DNA of 33,746 bases, from positions 1 to 33,746 of the forward strand of contig CAXMUH010000140.1 of NCBI GenBank assembly GCA_964196565.1, written 5' to 3'. The position numbers were made by a program, and so were the translations under genes. Below are positions 8,025 through 15,660 of this stretch, piece after piece. This stretch comes from 2-12-FULL-42-15 sp964196565. Its GTDB lineage: Bacteria > Pseudomonadota > Gammaproteobacteria > Coxiellales > Coxiellaceae. Under the pieces are notes generated by a model. The model was not told the DNA's origin and ran no database searches. It saw only the letters and a program-made list of their open reading frames with translations. Each line of letters starts with the position of its first letter. Within the stretch, counting starts at the first letter, position 1.

Positions 8025-8081
8025 AAAATACTCGCATAATTAAGAGTATTTTAATATTGTCGTGATAATATACCCGGGTAT
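8025..8081. promoter_or_regulatory. Inverted-repeat cluster and PmrA-like box upstream of the N-myristoyl-motif gene
   Basis: AAAATACTC (8025-8033) pairs perfectly with GAGTATTTT (8044-8052). A 12-base perfect palindrome ATACCCGGGTAT lies at 8070-8081. Between them, TTTAATATT-GT-CGTGATAAT (8050-8069) matches the two half-sites of the Legionella PmrA consensus (CTTAATATT, two bases, CTTAATATT) at 8 of 9 and 6 of 9 positions. PmrA is known to control many Dot/Icm effector genes in Legionella and Coxiella. The region is AT-rich, so a chance match is possible. Confidence 0.4.
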
Positions 8082-8126
8082 TAATTTAAGTCGCATACCC
8101 CTGTAATATAACGAGGTGAAAGCAAT

Positions 8127-9278
8127 ATGGGAAAATTATTCTCTAAAATGTCTAAAAAGCGCAGTTCAAGTTTATCAACCTTACTTTTTGATAATTCTGA
8201 TGAAGCTTATATAGTGAGTTTTAAAGTGTTTGCCTATCTGACGATAGCAGAGCGTTGTGTTTTATCGACTGTAAATAGCAATTCAAACAAGCAATATGCA
8301 GAGCAGATTAATTTTGAGTTACAAGAGTTAAAAGCCGCAGCTGTAGATGAAAGAGCATATGAGCAATCAATTGATAAAGTAGTACATAGCTATCCAACGT
8401 ATTTTATTCATATGTTGGGAGGCATCGCAAACATATTAAAGATTGCCACACTTGATCTTAATAACATGATGGGATCAACAGGCTATTTGGATTTCACTTT
8501 ATCAGACACAGTGGCTAACAATTTTAATGCAAACGTTGTAAGAGGCTATGATTGTTGGAATAGGGCTTTTGTGCTTGTAAAAGCCATTCTACCATTCGAC
8601 CCCGGTACCCCTGGTATTTCAAATATTAGTTTAAGAGGACGTATAGCGGATAATGTCACGCCATACAATCCAAGCAGGCAATGCATAGTAACAGCCTTTC
8701 AGCGTTATCCTGATACTCAACTATGGCAAGTAGGAAGTATTTCTATTGGAAGCAATGATCAATATTCACATTTTAAAAATTTCGAAATAATGGGTGACGG
8801 TTATGCGCCTGAAAATTCATACTTTTACACCAATGGGTTTTCAGGAGCAGGAAGAAGAGGGTTGAAGTGGCTAAGCAAATTAATTACTGAAGGATCCGCA
8901 GGCTTGCCTGTATTTGTGTCGGATTCAATATCGAGTTCGTCTTTAGAATCAAAGGATTCGAACCAAAGAATTGAGTTATACAAAAATCCGGCTGTTTACG
9001 CATTTTTTGCAGCTTCTGCATGCTATCAAAAATGCGGCGATGATACATTTTTAATTACTCACGAATTATTTGATATGATTACGGAATTTACTATAGGAAC
9101 GGCAGCTACTCGAGATCTCCTTCATAAAAAAGAATTACGCACAAATCCTGGTAGAGGTTATGCTGACCCGATCAGCCCGGTGACAACAATCGTTAGTCAT
9201 TGCAGTTACTTTAACAGACTGAGCACAGAGGCTAAACACGAAGATGAAGCTCAACCATTGGTTGTGGGTATGAGTTAA
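8127..9278 (+). CDS. Putative N-myristoylated effector with F-box-like segment
   Basis: GAGGTG sits about ten bases before the ATG and fixes the start. The protein begins MGKLFSKMSKKRSSS. Gly2 and Ser6 fit the eukaryotic N-myristoylation consensus (M-G-x-x-x-S/T), and the following Lys/Arg cluster is the usual second membrane-binding signal. Bacterial methionine aminopeptidase normally removes Met before Gly, so Gly2 should be free. Residues 25-60 (DEAYIVSFKVFAYLTIAERC, then VLSTVNSN) resemble an F-box, which recruits Skp1 and the SCF ubiquitin ligase; this match is weaker. The remainder (60-350) is globular and unrecognised. The C-terminus has an acidic block (STEAKHEDEAQ) followed by hydrophobic residues, like Dot/Icm E-block secretion signals. 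No signal peptide. I infer a type IV-secreted, membrane-targeted protein; the core function is unknown. Confidence 0.65.
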   Translation: MGKLFSKMSKKRSSSLSTLLFDNSDEAYIVSFKVFAYLTIAERCVLSTVNSNSNKQYAEQINFELQELKAAAVDERAYEQSIDKVVHSYPTYFIHMLGGIANILKIATLDLNNMMGSTGYLDFTLSDTVANNFNANVVRGYDCWNRAFVLVKAILPFDPGTPGISNISLRGRIADNVTPYNPSRQCIVTAFQRYPDTQLWQVGSISIGSNDQYSHFKNFEIMGDGYAPENSYFYTNGFSGAGRRGLKWLSKLITEGSAGLPVFVSDSISSSSLESKDSNQRIELYKNPAVYAFFAASACYQKCGDDTFLITHELFDMITEFTIGTAATRDLLHKKELRTNPGRGYADPISPVTTIVSHCSYFNRLSTEAKHEDEAQPLVVGMS

Positions 9279-9283
9279 ATGCG

Positions 9284-9430
9284 CAGGTGAATTTTAGGTG
9301 TAGCCCGGCCAAAAAATTTATTTTTGGCCGGGATTAACGCATGAATCCAGCTACGGCTTGCTGCTTCCTGGCCGGCTATGCCGTCCAGGCTACTTCAAAT
9401 GGTGCCAGAAAAACACCTAAAACTTACCTG
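9284..9430. repeat. 147-bp MITE-like palindromic element
   Basis: The ends CAGGTGAATTTTAGGTGT (9284-9301) and ACACCTAAAACTTACCTG (9413-9430) are inverted repeats matching at 16 of 18 positions. Inside them GTAGCC / GGCTAC extends the pairing, followed by a perfect 12-base hairpin and a second GC-rich hairpin near CCTGGCCGGC. There is no coding capacity and no obvious target duplication. The layout fits a miniature inverted-repeat element or a REP-type palindrome lying between two convergent genes. Confidence 0.6.
9304..9332. terminator. Strong hairpin between convergent genes
   Basis: CCCGGCCAAAAA and TTTTTGGCCGGG form a perfect 12-base stem around a 5-base loop. The A/T-rich inner stem gives no classical T-run outside the hairpin on either strand. 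It is well placed to stop transcription from both the plus-strand gene on its left and fumC on its right, and it is part of the larger palindromic element. Confidence 0.5.
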
Positions 9431-9483
9431 TGTTGGGTATACAAGTGCTGCATTCTCACTAAAGCAGCTGAGCGGGAATATTA

Positions 9484-10872
9484 CTAAACCATTTTTTTAG
9501 GATCAACCGCTTTATCAAATTCTTCAGCAGTTAAAAACCCCAATTTAAGACAGGCGTCTTTTAAATTACTGTTATCTGCAAATGCGGTTTTCGCTATTTT
9601 TGAAGCTTTATCATAGCCAATCACTTGGTTAAGCGCTGTAACTAACATCAGCGAATGATCCAGGTAATAAGTGATTTTTTCTTGAATCGGTTCAATACCA
9701 ACTGCGCAATGGTCATTGAATGAATGGCAAGTATCGGTTAATAAATAAATCGATTGAATTAAATTATACGCCATTACCGGCTTATAAACATTTAATTCAA
9801 AATTACCTTGGGATCCAGCAAAACCAATTGCCGCATCATTTCCCATCACTTGCACGGCAACCATGGTCATTGCTTCCGATTGAGTAGGATTTATTTTTCC
9901 TGGCATAATAGAAGAACCCGGCTCATTGGCAGGAATTGATAATTCACCTAATCCGCAACGCGGACCGGAAGCTAACCAACGCACATCATTTGCAATTTTC
10001 ATTAATGAGCACGCTAATGTTTTTAAAACACCACTCGCTAAAACAAACTCATCGTGCGATGCTAATGCGGCAAATTTATTTTTAGCAGACACAAAGGGTA
10101 GGCCGGTTATAGCAGAAATATGTTTTGCGGCTTTTTCACCAAATTGTGGGTGGCTATTCAGTCCGGTGCCAACGGCGGTTCCACCAATCGCTAAACGATA
10201 CAGAGATGGCATCACTGTGTTGATTGCCTCTAAGTCAAATCCAAGTTGTGCGACATAGCCTGAAAATTCTTGGCCTAACGTTAATGGCACCGCATCTTGC
10301 AAATGGGTGCGGCCGATTTTAATGATGTCTTTAAATGCTTTTGCCTTGCTATTTAACGTGTCTTTTAATTTTTTAACTGCGGGAATTAAATTTTTCACCA
10401 TCATTTCAGCGGCTGCAATATGCATTGCAGTTGGAAACGTATCGTTTGAAGATTGCGACATATTAACATCATCATTCGGATGAATCGGTGTTTTAGAACC
10501 CATCTTGCCACCATTGAGCTCAATGGCGCGATTTGAAATCACTTCATTGCTATTCATATTTGTTTGTGTACCGCTGCCGGTTTGCCAAATTTTAAGAGGG
10601 AAGTTATCGTTTAATTTACCCGCGATCACTTCATCCGCAGCTTCTGCGATCAATCGAGTTTTATCAGAAGAAAGTTTGCCGAGCTCTTCGTTGGTTAATG
10701 CGGCTGATTTTTTTAAAATACCAAAGGCGCGAATCAGTTCTGGTGGCATTGTTTCGCGGCCAATCGCAAAATTAATGGTAGAACGTTCTGATTGGGCTCC
10801 CCAGTAATGATTACTAGGAACCTCTATTTCGCCCATGCTGTCAGATTCAGTGCGAGTATTATTTTTGGCCAC
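9484..10872 (-). CDS. fumC: Class II fumarate hydratase
   Basis: This enzyme interconverts fumarate and L-malate in the TCA cycle in the cytoplasm. At 462 residues it has the normal length of the homotetrameric, iron-free class II enzyme. The superfamily signature GSSIMPGKINP is at 319-329 and carries the flexible loop with the catalytic serine. The substrate-binding TGSGTQTNMN is at 98-107, H190 sits in the GRTHLQDA motif, and SSNDTFPT is at 141-148. The start is GTG; GAGG lies six bases before it. Upstream on the minus strand there is a TATAAT (10911-10916) that could be its -10 box. The gene is transcribed away from the DUF924-nagZ run and ends toward a strong hairpin. Confidence 0.96.
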   Translation of the reverse strand: MAKNNTRTESDSMGEIEVPSNHYWGAQSERSTINFAIGRETMPPELIRAFGILKKSAALTNEELGKLSSDKTRLIAEAADEVIAGKLNDNFPLKIWQTGSGTQTNMNSNEVISNRAIELNGGKMGSKTPIHPNDDVNMSQSSNDTFPTAMHIAAAEMMVKNLIPAVKKLKDTLNSKAKAFKDIIKIGRTHLQDAVPLTLGQEFSGYVAQLGFDLEAINTVMPSLYRLAIGGTAVGTGLNSHPQFGEKAAKHISAITGLPFVSAKNKFAALASHDEFVLASGVLKTLACSLMKIANDVRWLASGPRCGLGELSIPANEPGSSIMPGKINPTQSEAMTMVAVQVMGNDAAIGFAGSQGNFELNVYKPVMAYNLIQSIYLLTDTCHSFNDHCAVGIEPIQEKITYYLDHSLMLVTALNQVIGYDKASKIAKTAFADNSNLKDACLKLGFLTAEEFDKAVDPKKMV

Positions 10873-10910
10873 AATTCACCTCTCATGCTAAGTATTTGGA
10901 TAGAACGGTT

Positions 10911-10916
10911 ATTATA
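10911..10916 (-). promoter_or_regulatory. Possible -10 box of fumC
   Basis: ATTATA on the plus strand reads TATAAT on the minus strand, about 40 bases before the fumC start. A TTGATG (10937-10942) could be a weak -35, but the spacer of 20 bases is long. Confidence 0.35.
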
Positions 10917-10952
10917 CACGTTTGCAAGTCTAACTCCATCAATACTCCTGGT

Positions 10953-10958
10953 TATAAT
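10953..10958 (+). promoter_or_regulatory. Possible -10 box of the DUF924 gene
   Basis: TATAAT lies about 50 bases before the DUF924 start in the divergent intergenic region. No good -35 hexamer is seen at the standard distance. Confidence 0.35.
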
Positions 10959-11008
10959 ATGTCTGTTTTTAAGTCAAAATCGTTCTATAGTAAATATAAG
11001 GCCAATAA

Positions 11009-11638
11009 ATGACCGAGGGTAAGGTATTGATTATGGAAATTGCTCCAGAAGCACAGATTATCCTAAACTATTGGTTTGGGCACGTTGAAGAGACGGTTAT
11101 CCCGTCAGAGACCCGTGCGCGCATTTGGTTTGGTGAAAACGAGCATGTGGATAAGGAGATTAAGTCGCAGTTTACTAAAGACCTTAAAAACGCCATCCTC
11201 GGCAAGTTTACAGGTTGGGAGAAGACTTCACGTGGACAGCTTGCGCTCATTATTACTTTGGATCAGTTCTCGCGACATATTTATCGCAATAAAGCTACTG
11301 CTTTTGCTCAAGACGACTATGCGCTCAGTCTTTGTACACGAGGAATGGAGCATGAATACGATCATAGCTTGAGCTTAATTGAGCGAGTTTTTTACTATTT
11401 CCCACTGTTGCATTCTGAACATCTTGCTTATCAAGAGAGCTCAGTTCGCTCTTATGAGGTACTGGTTGAGCTGGCTCTACCTGAGACAAAAATTATTTAT
11501 GAAAGTTTCTTTAAATTCGCCAACCATCATTATAATATTGTGCGGCGGTTTGGTCGCTTCCCTCAACGTAATATTGCTTTGGGGCGAGAATCCAAAGCGG
11601 AAGAGATTGAATATCTTAAAGAATCAGATCAACAGTAG
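11009..11638 (+). CDS. DUF924 family protein
   Basis: The family is recognised by ILNYWFG near the N-terminus, the RGQLALIITLDQFSRHIYRN stretch (about 86-105), AFAQDDYAL, and FPLLHSEHLAYQE (about 140-152). These are the conserved positions of the all-helical DUF924 (TPR-like) family, about 180-200 residues long and common in proteobacteria; its biochemical role is not established. Two starts are possible: this ATG (AAGG seven bases before it) and an ATG at 11033 giving MEIAPEAQ, which fits the family N-terminus better. It ends ten bases before the DUF1820 gene, so the two are probably co-transcribed with nagZ. Confidence 0.85.
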   Translation: MTEGKVLIMEIAPEAQIILNYWFGHVEETVIPSETRARIWFGENEHVDKEIKSQFTKDLKNAILGKFTGWEKTSRGQLALIITLDQFSRHIYRNKATAFAQDDYALSLCTRGMEHEYDHSLSLIERVFYYFPLLHSEHLAYQESSVRSYEVLVELALPETKIIYESFFKFANHHYNIVRRFGRFPQRNIALGRESKAEEIEYLKESDQQ

Positions 11639-11647
11639 GGGTTGAAA

Positions 11648-11986
11648 ATGGCTGATGAGCAAACATTGTACCGTGTAGCATTTACACAAGAAGATAAAAT
11701 TTATGAAGTCTACGCGCGATACGTCTCAGAAGAGAGCTTGATGGGCTTTATTGAGATTGAAGATCTTGTTTTTTCAAATGAAGCAGGGTTGGTTGTCGAT
11801 CCCGGTGAAGAAAAATTGCGCGCTGAATTTCTTGGCGTAAAACGCTCTTATGTGCCAATGCATTTAGTATTGCGCATTGATGAGGTTTTGAAAAAGGGCT
11901 TGGCCAAAATTACCAAAACAGAGAAAAAAGGCAATGTGCATAGTTTCCCTGGTAAGTTTCGTCAAAAACCACCGACTGAAGATTAA
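11648..11986 (+). CDS. DUF1820 family protein
   Basis: A small cytoplasmic protein of 112 residues. It has the family pattern YRVAFTQEDKIYEVYARYVS, GFIEIEDLVF, VVDPGEEKLRAEFLGVKRSY, and PMHLVLRIDEVLKKGLAKI. DUF1820 proteins are conserved across gammaproteobacteria, often beside nagZ or related genes; their function is unknown. I used the ATG at 11648, with AGGGG seven bases upstream, in preference to the TTG two codons earlier. It lies between the DUF924 gene and nagZ, with 8 bases to the latter. Confidence 0.85.
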   Translation: MADEQTLYRVAFTQEDKIYEVYARYVSEESLMGFIEIEDLVFSNEAGLVVDPGEEKLRAEFLGVKRSYVPMHLVLRIDEVLKKGLAKITKTEKKGNVHSFPGKFRQKPPTED

Positions 11987-11994
11987 GGATTGTC

Positions 11995-12930
11995 ATGAGT
12001 TTTTTGTTAGTTGATGTGGCGGGATATGAACTCGACGCACAAGACAAGGAGATATTAGCCCACAGTGCGATTGTTGGGGTAATATTATTTACACGAAACT
12101 TTCAAGATTTGGAACAGCTTCAAGCGCTAACCTCTTCTATTAAAGCAGTTAATCCAAAGTTATTTATCGTAGCAGATCAAGAGGGCGGTCGTGTGCAGCG
12201 TTTTCGCTCGCAATTTACCACATTGCCGAGTATGCGCGAATGGGGGAATCGGTACCAAAAGAATTCAGAGGAAGCGATATTAGGTTTAAAAGCTGCGACC
12301 ACCTCGCTGGTAACAGAACTTAAAACTGTTAATATCAACGCCAGCTTAATCCCAGTTCTTGATGTTGATTATGGGGTAAGTGAAATTATCGGAGAGCGTA
12401 GCTTTGGCGAAGATAGTGAATTGATCAAGACCTTAGCCTCAGTTGTTATCTCAACACTTCATGCCAATGGCATGCCTTGTACAGGCAAACATTTTCCAGG
12501 GCATGGTGCTGTTCTGGTTGATTCACACAAAGGTTTGCCGATTGACCCACGTCCATTAGACGAAATTATGCAGTCTGATTTAGCGCCATACCGACATTTT
12601 GTGAACCAGCTGGACGCCATTATGCCGGCGCACATTATTTACCCTGATGTAGATGACAAACCTGCAGGTTTTTCAAAAATTTGGCTGAAAACCATTTTGC
12701 GAAAAAAATTAGGCTATGAAGGTTTAATTCTCAGTGATGATATCAGCATGAATGCCACACTTGTTTATGGTGATTATCCAACTCGTGCTAAGCTCGCGCT
12801 CGATGCTGGATGTGATGTGGTGTCGCTGTGTAATAATCGTGAAGGCGTGATCAGCGTGATTGATTCGCTCGGTCAGCATAAAACGCCAAAGTCTCAGCAG
12901 CGCTTACATCAGTTTGTAAATAGGTCATAG
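11995..12930 (+). CDS. nagZ: Beta-N-acetylhexosaminidase NagZ
   Basis: A glycoside hydrolase family 3 enzyme. In the cytoplasm it removes N-acetylglucosamine from 1,6-anhydro-muropeptides imported during peptidoglycan recycling; its products influence beta-lactamase induction in species that carry AmpR. Visible motifs are DQEGGRVQRF at 61-70, KHFPGHG at 165-171, the Asp-Ser-His catalytic loop at 176-178, and LSDDISM at 246-252 with the nucleophilic aspartate. At 311 residues it is slightly shorter than E. coli NagZ (341). It has no signal peptide, as expected for the cytoplasmic enzyme. It is third in the tight DUF924-DUF1820-nagZ run. Confidence 0.94.
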   Translation: MSFLLVDVAGYELDAQDKEILAHSAIVGVILFTRNFQDLEQLQALTSSIKAVNPKLFIVADQEGGRVQRFRSQFTTLPSMREWGNRYQKNSEEAILGLKAATTSLVTELKTVNINASLIPVLDVDYGVSEIIGERSFGEDSELIKTLASVVISTLHANGMPCTGKHFPGHGAVLVDSHKGLPIDPRPLDEIMQSDLAPYRHFVNQLDAIMPAHIIYPDVDDKPAGFSKIWLKTILRKKLGYEGLILSDDISMNATLVYGDYPTRAKLALDAGCDVVSLCNNREGVISVIDSLGQHKTPKSQQRLHQFVNRS

Positions 12931-13022
12931 GGGAGGGGCACGCCCCCATCATTGTCTGGAATAGCAAATTACCGATATTTGCGGTATCATGCTTCTTTTC
13001 TATACTTGTGGGGCTTTAGATC

Positions 13023-14150
13023 TTGTCTAATACGGTAGATTTTGTACAAACATATTCTTGGGCGATTAAAATTGGCTTATCGATCCTTCTTGGGGTCGTG
13101 GCCACTCTAGTTGAGTATTTTTTGAGCAAAAAGTACCTGCCTAAAGCTAGGACGCAAAATAAGCGCTGGCGCCAAATCGTTATTACTTCGTTGCACGGAC
13201 CATTCATTTTTTATGTTTGGTTGATTGTGGTGAGCCTAGTGATTGAAATCGTCTCTGCCAAAATCGGCTTTAATGGTCGCTTTATTGACATGATCAGCCC
13301 GGTACGACGATTCTTAACATTAATTTTTCTGTTTTGGTTTGTGATGCGCTTTATCCGCGCCTGGGAAAGCAACTTTATCGCCGTGGTGAATGGGGGTGGT
13401 AAAAAAACATTTCAAGACTCAACCTCGGTCAATGCCATTGCGCAACTGTTTCGTGTGATTGCCATTATTGTAATACTTTTGATGATCTTAAGTACTGCCG
13501 GGATTAAAATCTCAACTTTGTTAGCTTTTGGCGGTATTGGTGGTTTGGCGCTTTCATTTGCGGCCAAAGATACCTTAGCTAACTTTATCGGTGGTTTAAT
13601 GATTTATTGGGATCGGCCTTTTTCAGTCGGTGATTGGGTAAGTTCGCCAGATCGTAATATTGAAGGTACGGTCATTAATATAGGGTGGCGCTTAACGGCC
13701 ATTCGCACATTTGATAAACGTCCACTCTACGTGCCCAATGCCGCTTTTTCCACAATCTCGGTCGAAAACCCATCACGTATGTTAAATCGACGCATCAAAA
13801 CTGTCGTTGGGATTCGTTACAATGACTCAGCCAAGGTATCGGCTATCGTTGATGACATAACCAAAATGCTGAGCGAGCACCCAGAAATTGATACCACGCA
13901 GACATTATTTGTTAGACTGATTGAGTTTGGCTCATCATCATTAAATATTTTAATTTATACGTTTACAAAAACCACAGAATGGGTAAAATTCCAAACTGTA
14001 CAGGAAGATGTTTTTTTAAAAATGATCGAAATAGTTGCTAAACATGGCGCGCAGTTTGCATTTCCGACAAGTACGATCGAGATCCCTCAGGGGATTGAAA
14101 CCTTTAACAAAATTAACGAGGATGTTGATGAGCCAAGAAGTCTGCGATAA
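13023..14150 (+). CDS. MscS-family mechanosensitive ion channel
   Basis: An inner-membrane channel of the small-conductance mechanosensitive family, which opens under membrane tension to release solutes after osmotic downshift. Four membrane segments are visible (about 14-32, 57-77, 92-115 and 137-158). They are followed by the conserved pore/beta-domain start LLAFGGIGGLALSFAAKDTL, GGLMIYWDRPFSVGDWV, and YVPNAAFSTISVENPSR. The protein is 375 residues, longer than E. coli MscS (286), because of one or two extra N-terminal helices. The start is TTG with a GGGG about nine bases upstream; it is the first good start in frame. A GC-rich short hairpin (12930-12950) separates it from nagZ. Subfamily not assigned. 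Confidence 0.9.
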   Translation: MSNTVDFVQTYSWAIKIGLSILLGVVATLVEYFLSKKYLPKARTQNKRWRQIVITSLHGPFIFYVWLIVVSLVIEIVSAKIGFNGRFIDMISPVRRFLTLIFLFWFVMRFIRAWESNFIAVVNGGGKKTFQDSTSVNAIAQLFRVIAIIVILLMILSTAGIKISTLLAFGGIGGLALSFAAKDTLANFIGGLMIYWDRPFSVGDWVSSPDRNIEGTVINIGWRLTAIRTFDKRPLYVPNAAFSTISVENPSRMLNRRIKTVVGIRYNDSAKVSAIVDDITKMLSEHPEIDTTQTLFVRLIEFGSSSLNILIYTFTKTTEWVKFQTVQEDVFLKMIEIVAKHGAQFAFPTSTIEIPQGIETFNKINEDVDEPRSLR

Positions 14151-14187
14151 ATTAGATTCCACCAATGTAAAAGCACAAGAGGACACT

Positions 14188-14748
14188 ATGCTATTACCTG
14201 AACATATCCACGAAGTATTTGATAAATCAACCTGCCTATATGAAAAAGCCGATGTTGAAAAAGCATTAGATAAAATGGCGGATGAAATTAGTGAATCCCT
14301 TGCAAAAACAAATCCCATTTTCCTCTGCGTCGTTGTCGGCGGAATAGTGCCTTTAGGTAGCTTATTGCCTCGCTTGGATTTCCCGTTGGAAGTTGATTAT
14401 GTGCATGCCACGCGCTATCAAGGCGGCACAGTCGGTAAAGACATCACTTGGAAAGCAGAACCTTCATGCAATATGACTGGGCGCACAGTCGTTATTGTCG
14501 ATGACATCTTAGATGGCGGCATCACCTTAAGTGCAATCATTCGTTATTGCCAACAAAAAGGAGCGGGCAAAATCTACTCTGCCGTTTTAGTCGATAAATG
14601 TCATGCGCGACTACCGGATGGCCATGAACGTGCTGATTTTAGCGGACTTGAAGTTGATAATCATTATGTATTTGGTTATGGCATGGATTATAAAGGCTAT
14701 TTGCGCAATGCGCCGGGTATTTATATGGTTTCCCCTGAATATGAATGA
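14188..14748 (+). CDS. hpt: Hypoxanthine(-guanine) phosphoribosyltransferase
   Basis: Salvages hypoxanthine and probably guanine by transfer to PRPP, giving IMP or GMP. The PRPP-binding loop VVIVDDILDGGITL is at 101-114. FLCVVVGGIVPLGSLLPRLD (45-64) carries the first loop, and DYVHATRYQGG the family's variable substrate segment. The ATG at 14188 has GAGG five bases before it and gives 186 residues, the usual length. Earlier in-frame ATGs at 14122 and 14128 would overlap the channel gene and add a tail without homology. It follows the channel gene by 37 bases and converges with csiV. The sequence group is the one found in Pseudomonas and Legionella, not the E. coli Hpt type. Confidence 0.9.
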   Translation: MLLPEHIHEVFDKSTCLYEKADVEKALDKMADEISESLAKTNPIFLCVVVGGIVPLGSLLPRLDFPLEVDYVHATRYQGGTVGKDITWKAEPSCNMTGRTVVIVDDILDGGITLSAIIRYCQQKGAGKIYSAVLVDKCHARLPDGHERADFSGLEVDNHYVFGYGMDYKGYLRNAPGIYMVSPEYE

Positions 14749-14765
14749 CAACCCACGCCGGTCTG

Positions 14766-15473
14766 TTAGTTCTCACTAAATTGATCGGGAGGTTCACTAA
14801 ACTCCTGATCGATCGGCGTGATTTTAAATAAAACCCCATATAATGGATGATCGATATAATTTATTTCCTTGCTGCGTGTGCGTCGACTTTGCAATAATTT
14901 AAAATATTTAAAAACCTGCGGCGATTTGGCCAACTTTTGGTTGGTCAAATCTGCAATTTTTTGCTTTGGTATTGCAAGTACCAAATTTAAATTAACATCA
15001 AAGTAGCGTTGCAAGCTAATGGTAAACGTTCCATTTAACTGCCAGTTTTGATCAGGATCATAAGATGTGGACTCATTGGTTACCAGACTTATAGCGTTTC
15101 CTTGATCATCATATAATTCACCACCATAAAGATGAATGGTGGTCTTTGTCGCCATTTTAATTAATGATTCACGCCAGGCAAGGTGTAATATAGTTTTGTA
15201 TCTAGAGTGCTTATAAATTCGACGCTGCTCACGCTTTAAAGTAAAGTTTGCTGGTGCAACGCTCATCATATATTGGGAGTCAACTTTACGGAAAAGGCTA
15301 ATCGCATCTTTTAAATCTTCTACCTTTTTACCGATATCGGGCCAATCTTCAGAGCTTAAGTTTTTTGATTTGATGTGCGAAAAAACAATAAGCTCGATTT
15401 GATAGCCGGTCAACGCCTGGGACAGGTTTACAATAAATAACAGCAGTAGGGCAGTTAAGCATTTCCTTAGCAT
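14766..15473 (-). CDS. csiV: CsiV-like peptidoglycan-synthesis accessory protein
   Basis: A signal peptide (MLRKCLTALLLLFIVNLSQA) is followed by TGYQIELIVFSHIKSKNLSS and an E-D-W-P segment. This is the hallmark of the CsiV family: a strand with Glu-Leu-Ile-Val-Phe and a nearby Glu-x-Trp. In Vibrio cholerae CsiV is a periplasmic protein that works with LpoA and PBP1A in peptidoglycan assembly. The ATG at 15473 has AAGGA five bases before it and begins directly with the signal peptide. An ATG nine codons earlier has no ribosome binding site. An inverted repeat GATCGGGAG / CTCCTGATC (14783-14810) lies in its 3' end and may serve as the terminator for hpt. Sequence is diverged, so partner conservation is unknown. 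Confidence 0.75.
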   Translation of the reverse strand: MLRKCLTALLLLFIVNLSQALTGYQIELIVFSHIKSKNLSSEDWPDIGKKVEDLKDAISLFRKVDSQYMMSVAPANFTLKREQRRIYKHSRYKTILHLAWRESLIKMATKTTIHLYGGELYDDQGNAISLVTNESTSYDPDQNWQLNGTFTISLQRYFDVNLNLVLAIPKQKIADLTNQKLAKSPQVFKYFKLLQSRRTRSKEINYIDHPLYGVLFKITPIDQEFSEPPDQFSEN

Positions 15474-15621
15474 GATTTTCCTTATTGGTTGGTTACGCAT
15501 AGTTATTCTACCTGAAACTTTATCTCGCTGCGAACGGACGTTAGCTCTGCGAGCACGTAAAATACATTAAAGTATACGATAAATCAGAGAGTTCCGCTCG
15601 GTTAAAATATGCCCAGTGTCC

Positions 15622-15627
15622 TATAAT
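15622..15627 (+). promoter_or_regulatory. Consensus -10 box of the DoxX-like gene
   Basis: A perfect TATAAT lies 34 bases before the DoxX-family start, in the region divergent from csiV. The candidate -35 region (CGGTTAAA) is poor. Confidence 0.45.
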
Positions 15628-15660
15628 TACTGTAGTTAGTTTGACCAACTGGAGAAGAAG

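Larger units (their letters stand above)
7698..8126. other. Long intergenic region with nuclease remnant and palindromic control sites
   Basis: This stretch separates two divergent putative effector genes and should hold both promoters. It contains a decayed GIY-YIG nuclease fragment, an inverted repeat TCCAAAT / ATTTGGA (7941-7961) inside that fragment, and a cluster of inverted repeats at 8025-8081 just before the plus-strand gene. I see no intact gene. Confidence 0.5.

Noticed and set aside
14783..14810. Inverted repeat GATCGGGAG / CTCCTGATC at the csiV-hpt convergence
   Set aside because: It lies within csiV codons, has a mismatch and no T-run; mentioned under csiV but not called as a terminator.
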